A stretch of DNA of 16,437 bases from positions 1 to 16,437 of the forward strand of contig CAYFIR010000144.1 in the NCBI GenBank assembly GCA_964343195.1, in the 5' to 3' direction. The DNA is from CAYVAP01 sp964343195. GTDB taxonomy: Bacteria; Bacteroidota; Bacteroidia; J057. The position numbers and the translations under genes are program-made. Positions 15,137-16,437 of the stretch are shown in pieces (the stretch's first letter is position 1; every line of letters begins with the position of its first letter). The notes beneath the pieces are model-generated. The model made no database searches. It had not been told where the DNA came from and worked only from the letters and a program-made list of their open reading frames with translations.

Positions 15137-15715
15137 TTACCTGAGGGCCTCAAACTTTTCGGTAAGCCAAACCCGTTCGACCATGTATTCAGTTGAAGTA
15201 AACAGTTTCCTGATGGTCTCCTTTTTTCCTACTCCGTCAAAGCTATACCGGGCAAAGCGCTTCAGGATTTTGGCCATGTTGAGGTAGGCTTCCTTGTTTT
15301 GGTCGGAAATGGACCTGTTGCGGTGGATAAAGGTCGTGAATGCCCTGATTCTGGCTAGCAGTGATTCTGCTTCGCCACATTCGTAGAAGATCTTGAGTAG
15401 GAGCAGGTCATAGTTCAATCGGTAGTAGGAGTCAATCATTCTTACGTCCAACAGGAGCTTTTGGGCCTGTGAGAACTGTCCCCTGGAAAACTGCACGCTT
15501 GCCTGGGCAAAGTTCATGACGCTATGTCTTGATTTCTCCGGAAGGTATGGTCCATATTTCCTGATTACCCGATCCGTCCAGTCCGGCTTTTTGAGCTTGA
15601 TGCCGAGCGAGATCATATTCTTGAAGGTAAGCGAGAATCCTGAAGCATTGAAGAATGCCACTTCCTGTACCATCATCTGCTCATAGAGCTGAAACATCTT
15701 TTCCAGGAATTCCAT
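15137..15715 (-). CDS. Helical TPR-like protein, apparently only the C-terminal part
   Basis: This 192-residue all-helical protein has the feel of a divergent TPR array: LTFKNMISLGIKL, DWTDRVIRKYGPYLP, SRGQFSQAQKLLLDV, YYRLNYDLLLLKIFYE and FTTFIHRNRSIS. From memory, this pattern matches the last third of longer (about 500-residue) uncharacterised proteins of Saprospiria-type Bacteroidota, in which the FKN...DWT and LLLKxYYE blocks are near the C-terminus. If so, about 300 N-terminal residues are missing and the natural end (EKFEALR, TAA) is intact. The frame stays open upstream to 15829, which is antisense to the next gene, so ATG 15715 may not be a real start. The function is unknown. Confidence 0.6.
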   Translation of the reverse strand: MEFLEKMFQLYEQMMVQEVAFFNASGFSLTFKNMISLGIKLKKPDWTDRVIRKYGPYLPEKSRHSVMNFAQASVQFSRGQFSQAQKLLLDVRMIDSYYRLNYDLLLLKIFYECGEAESLLARIRAFTTFIHRNRSISDQNKEAYLNMAKILKRFARYSFDGVGKKETIRKLFTSTEYMVERVWLTEKFEALR

Positions 15716-16213
15716 ATGGCCCTCTTTGTAGTGCAGGTGCGCTACAAGGACGACCCTGCTATCATCCTGTCTCAGCAGGTGGGCTTTATCCGGGAGAATG
15801 CGGACATCGTAGCCCTTGATGGCGAGTCATTATTGAAACTGCCTGTCGATCCACTAGGTGAGTATTACCTGGCGATCATTGCCCGTGGACACCTGGGCGT
15901 AATGACCAGTACGGTTAAGTCACTTCAGGGAACTGCATTCCTGCATGACTTCCGTGATCCTTCGGGTCTGTATCAGGATCCGAACATGAACCAGGTACCA
16001 CTTTCAGATCTTGGAAATGGAGTATTTGGCCTTATTTCTGGTGACTCTGACCTCAACGGAGTAATTAACTCTGCGGACTTCAACGATGTTACGTCCCAGT
16101 ATCTCCAGATTGGCTATTACCTCGCCGACGTGGACTTTAACGGAGTGATTAACTCTGCTGACTTCAATATCATCATCGCCAACTACTTTAAAATGTCTCA
16201 GATTCCTGACTAG
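15716..16213 (+). CDS. C-terminal fragment of a surface protein with two dockerin-like repeats
   Basis: This 165-residue frame begins inside what looks like a conserved beta domain of large Bacteroidota surface proteins (FVVQVRYKDDP, GFIRENADIVALDG, YYLAIIARGHLGVMTS). It ends with two dockerin-like calcium loops 28 residues apart: D110-S-D112-L-N114-G and D138-V-D140-F-N142-G, each continuing VINSADFN. The tail (KMSQIPD) looks like the natural end of such proteins. There is no signal peptide and no T9SS domain. The usual upstream part (VDW-type strand and a long extracellular region) is absent, so the gene is 5'-truncated at about 15716. Alone it could not be exported. Confidence 0.65.
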   Translation: MALFVVQVRYKDDPAIILSQQVGFIRENADIVALDGESLLKLPVDPLGEYYLAIIARGHLGVMTSTVKSLQGTAFLHDFRDPSGLYQDPNMNQVPLSDLGNGVFGLISGDSDLNGVINSADFNDVTSQYLQIGYYLADVDFNGVINSADFNIIIANYFKMSQIPD

Positions 16214-16293
16214 GGATACATAATGGGAAAGGCAGCAATAGGAGAGCAAGTAGCTCTTTAAACTTTCTGATTCCTCCCTCTGTCGCACAAGCC

Positions 16294-16313
16294 ATCTCCC
16301 TCCAAAGGGAGAT
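16294..16313 (+). terminator. Possible hairpin terminator after the dockerin-like fragment
   Basis: ATCTCCCT (16294-16301) pairs with AGGGAGAT (16306-16313) across a CCAA loop, 80 bases after the stop at 16213. No T-run follows. It could terminate the plus-strand gene or be an unrelated repeat. Between 16214 and 16293 no gene is visible. Confidence 0.35.
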
Positions 16314-16369
16314 ACTCGCAGTGGCACTTGGACGCAAAGGTTTAAAGCAAGCCTGTGGTGGCGTTGGCC

Positions 16370-16437
16370 CGGCATTTGGCGCTTGGGGCGGCTTGAGGGG
16401 CAGCCTGAAATGCCGAACTTTTTTGCCTACTTTTTTG
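16370..16437. repeat. Hairpin plus T-rich element, probably a dispersed repeat cut by the window edge
   Basis: CGGCATTT (16370-16377) pairs with AAATGCCG (16408-16415), with a GC-rich 30-base loop. It is followed by AAC, six T, GCCTAC and six T. It would work as a rho-independent terminator on the plus strand. From memory, the sequence CTTTTTTGCCTACTTTTTTG recurs between genes in Bacteroidota and is often followed by its own complement; the window ends before that could be seen. Confidence 0.5.

Noticed and set aside
15706..15718. GGAATTCCATATG (adjacent EcoRI and NdeI sites) at the truncated-gene junction
   Set aside because: It resembles a primer tail, so a cloning artefact was considered. 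The bases also read as plausible coding sequence on the minus strand, so it is only noted as part of the junction finding.
1..16437. CRISPR array, tRNA, rRNA, insertion sequence or phage genes
   Set aside because: No regularly spaced identical repeats, tRNA T-arm/CCA-like segments, transposase or integrase motifs were seen on either strand.

Overview
This window looks like a piece of a Bacteroidota chromosome, probably from the Saprospiria/Lewinella-like branch. The evidence is a secreted protein with a C-terminal type IX secretion (T9SS type A) sorting domain, formylglycine-enzyme-like (FGE/SUMF1-fold) secreted proteins, Uma2-family nuclease genes, Rcp1-type single-domain response regulators, weak or absent Shine-Dalgarno sequences, and dockerin-like surface-protein ends. 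This assignment rests on gene content, not on a marker gene. No rRNA, tRNA, CRISPR array, transposase or phage gene was seen.

Layout. Positions 1-271 hold a degenerate CCTG repeat and two small hairpins. Positions 272-1233 (+) carry two paralogous single-domain response regulators without a kinase. Positions 1278-3934 (-) are a two-gene operon with a 4-base ATGA overlap: a secreted FGE-fold protein without the catalytic cysteines, then a T9SS cargo made of seven copies of a ~26-residue GGxGDGxD repeat. A strong terminator (3971-4017) separates this from a two-TM PH-like membrane protein (4046-4639) with a long inverted repeat just before its start, and from a 34-residue membrane peptide (4756-4860).

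Positions 5026-9340 (-) are a fatty-acid beta-oxidation operon: a FadN-type 3-hydroxyacyl-CoA dehydrogenase/enoyl-CoA hydratase and a thiolase, with a Uma2 gene lying between them. A second Uma2 gene (9586-10179, +) flanks the other side, followed by a GH13 alpha-glucosidase-type lipoprotein (10244-11983). Its convergent neighbour is a large VIT-VWA-TPR-DUF2135 lipoprotein (12036-14957, -).

The last part (15137-16213) is unusual. Two reading frames start back to back at 15715/15716 and point outward. Each looks like only the intact C-terminal part of a longer protein family: a helical TPR-like protein on the minus strand and a dockerin-type surface protein on the plus strand. This suggests a rearrangement breakpoint or a chimeric assembly junction. 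The window ends in a hairpin followed by T-rich sequence, apparently the start of a dispersed intergenic repeat.

Most of the window is ordinary metabolism and surface biology. The points that deserve a second look are the FGE-like/GGxGDGxD-repeat operon, the Uma2 gene with a Glu-to-Gly change inside the beta-oxidation operon, the structured leader at 4649-4714, and the junction at 15715.
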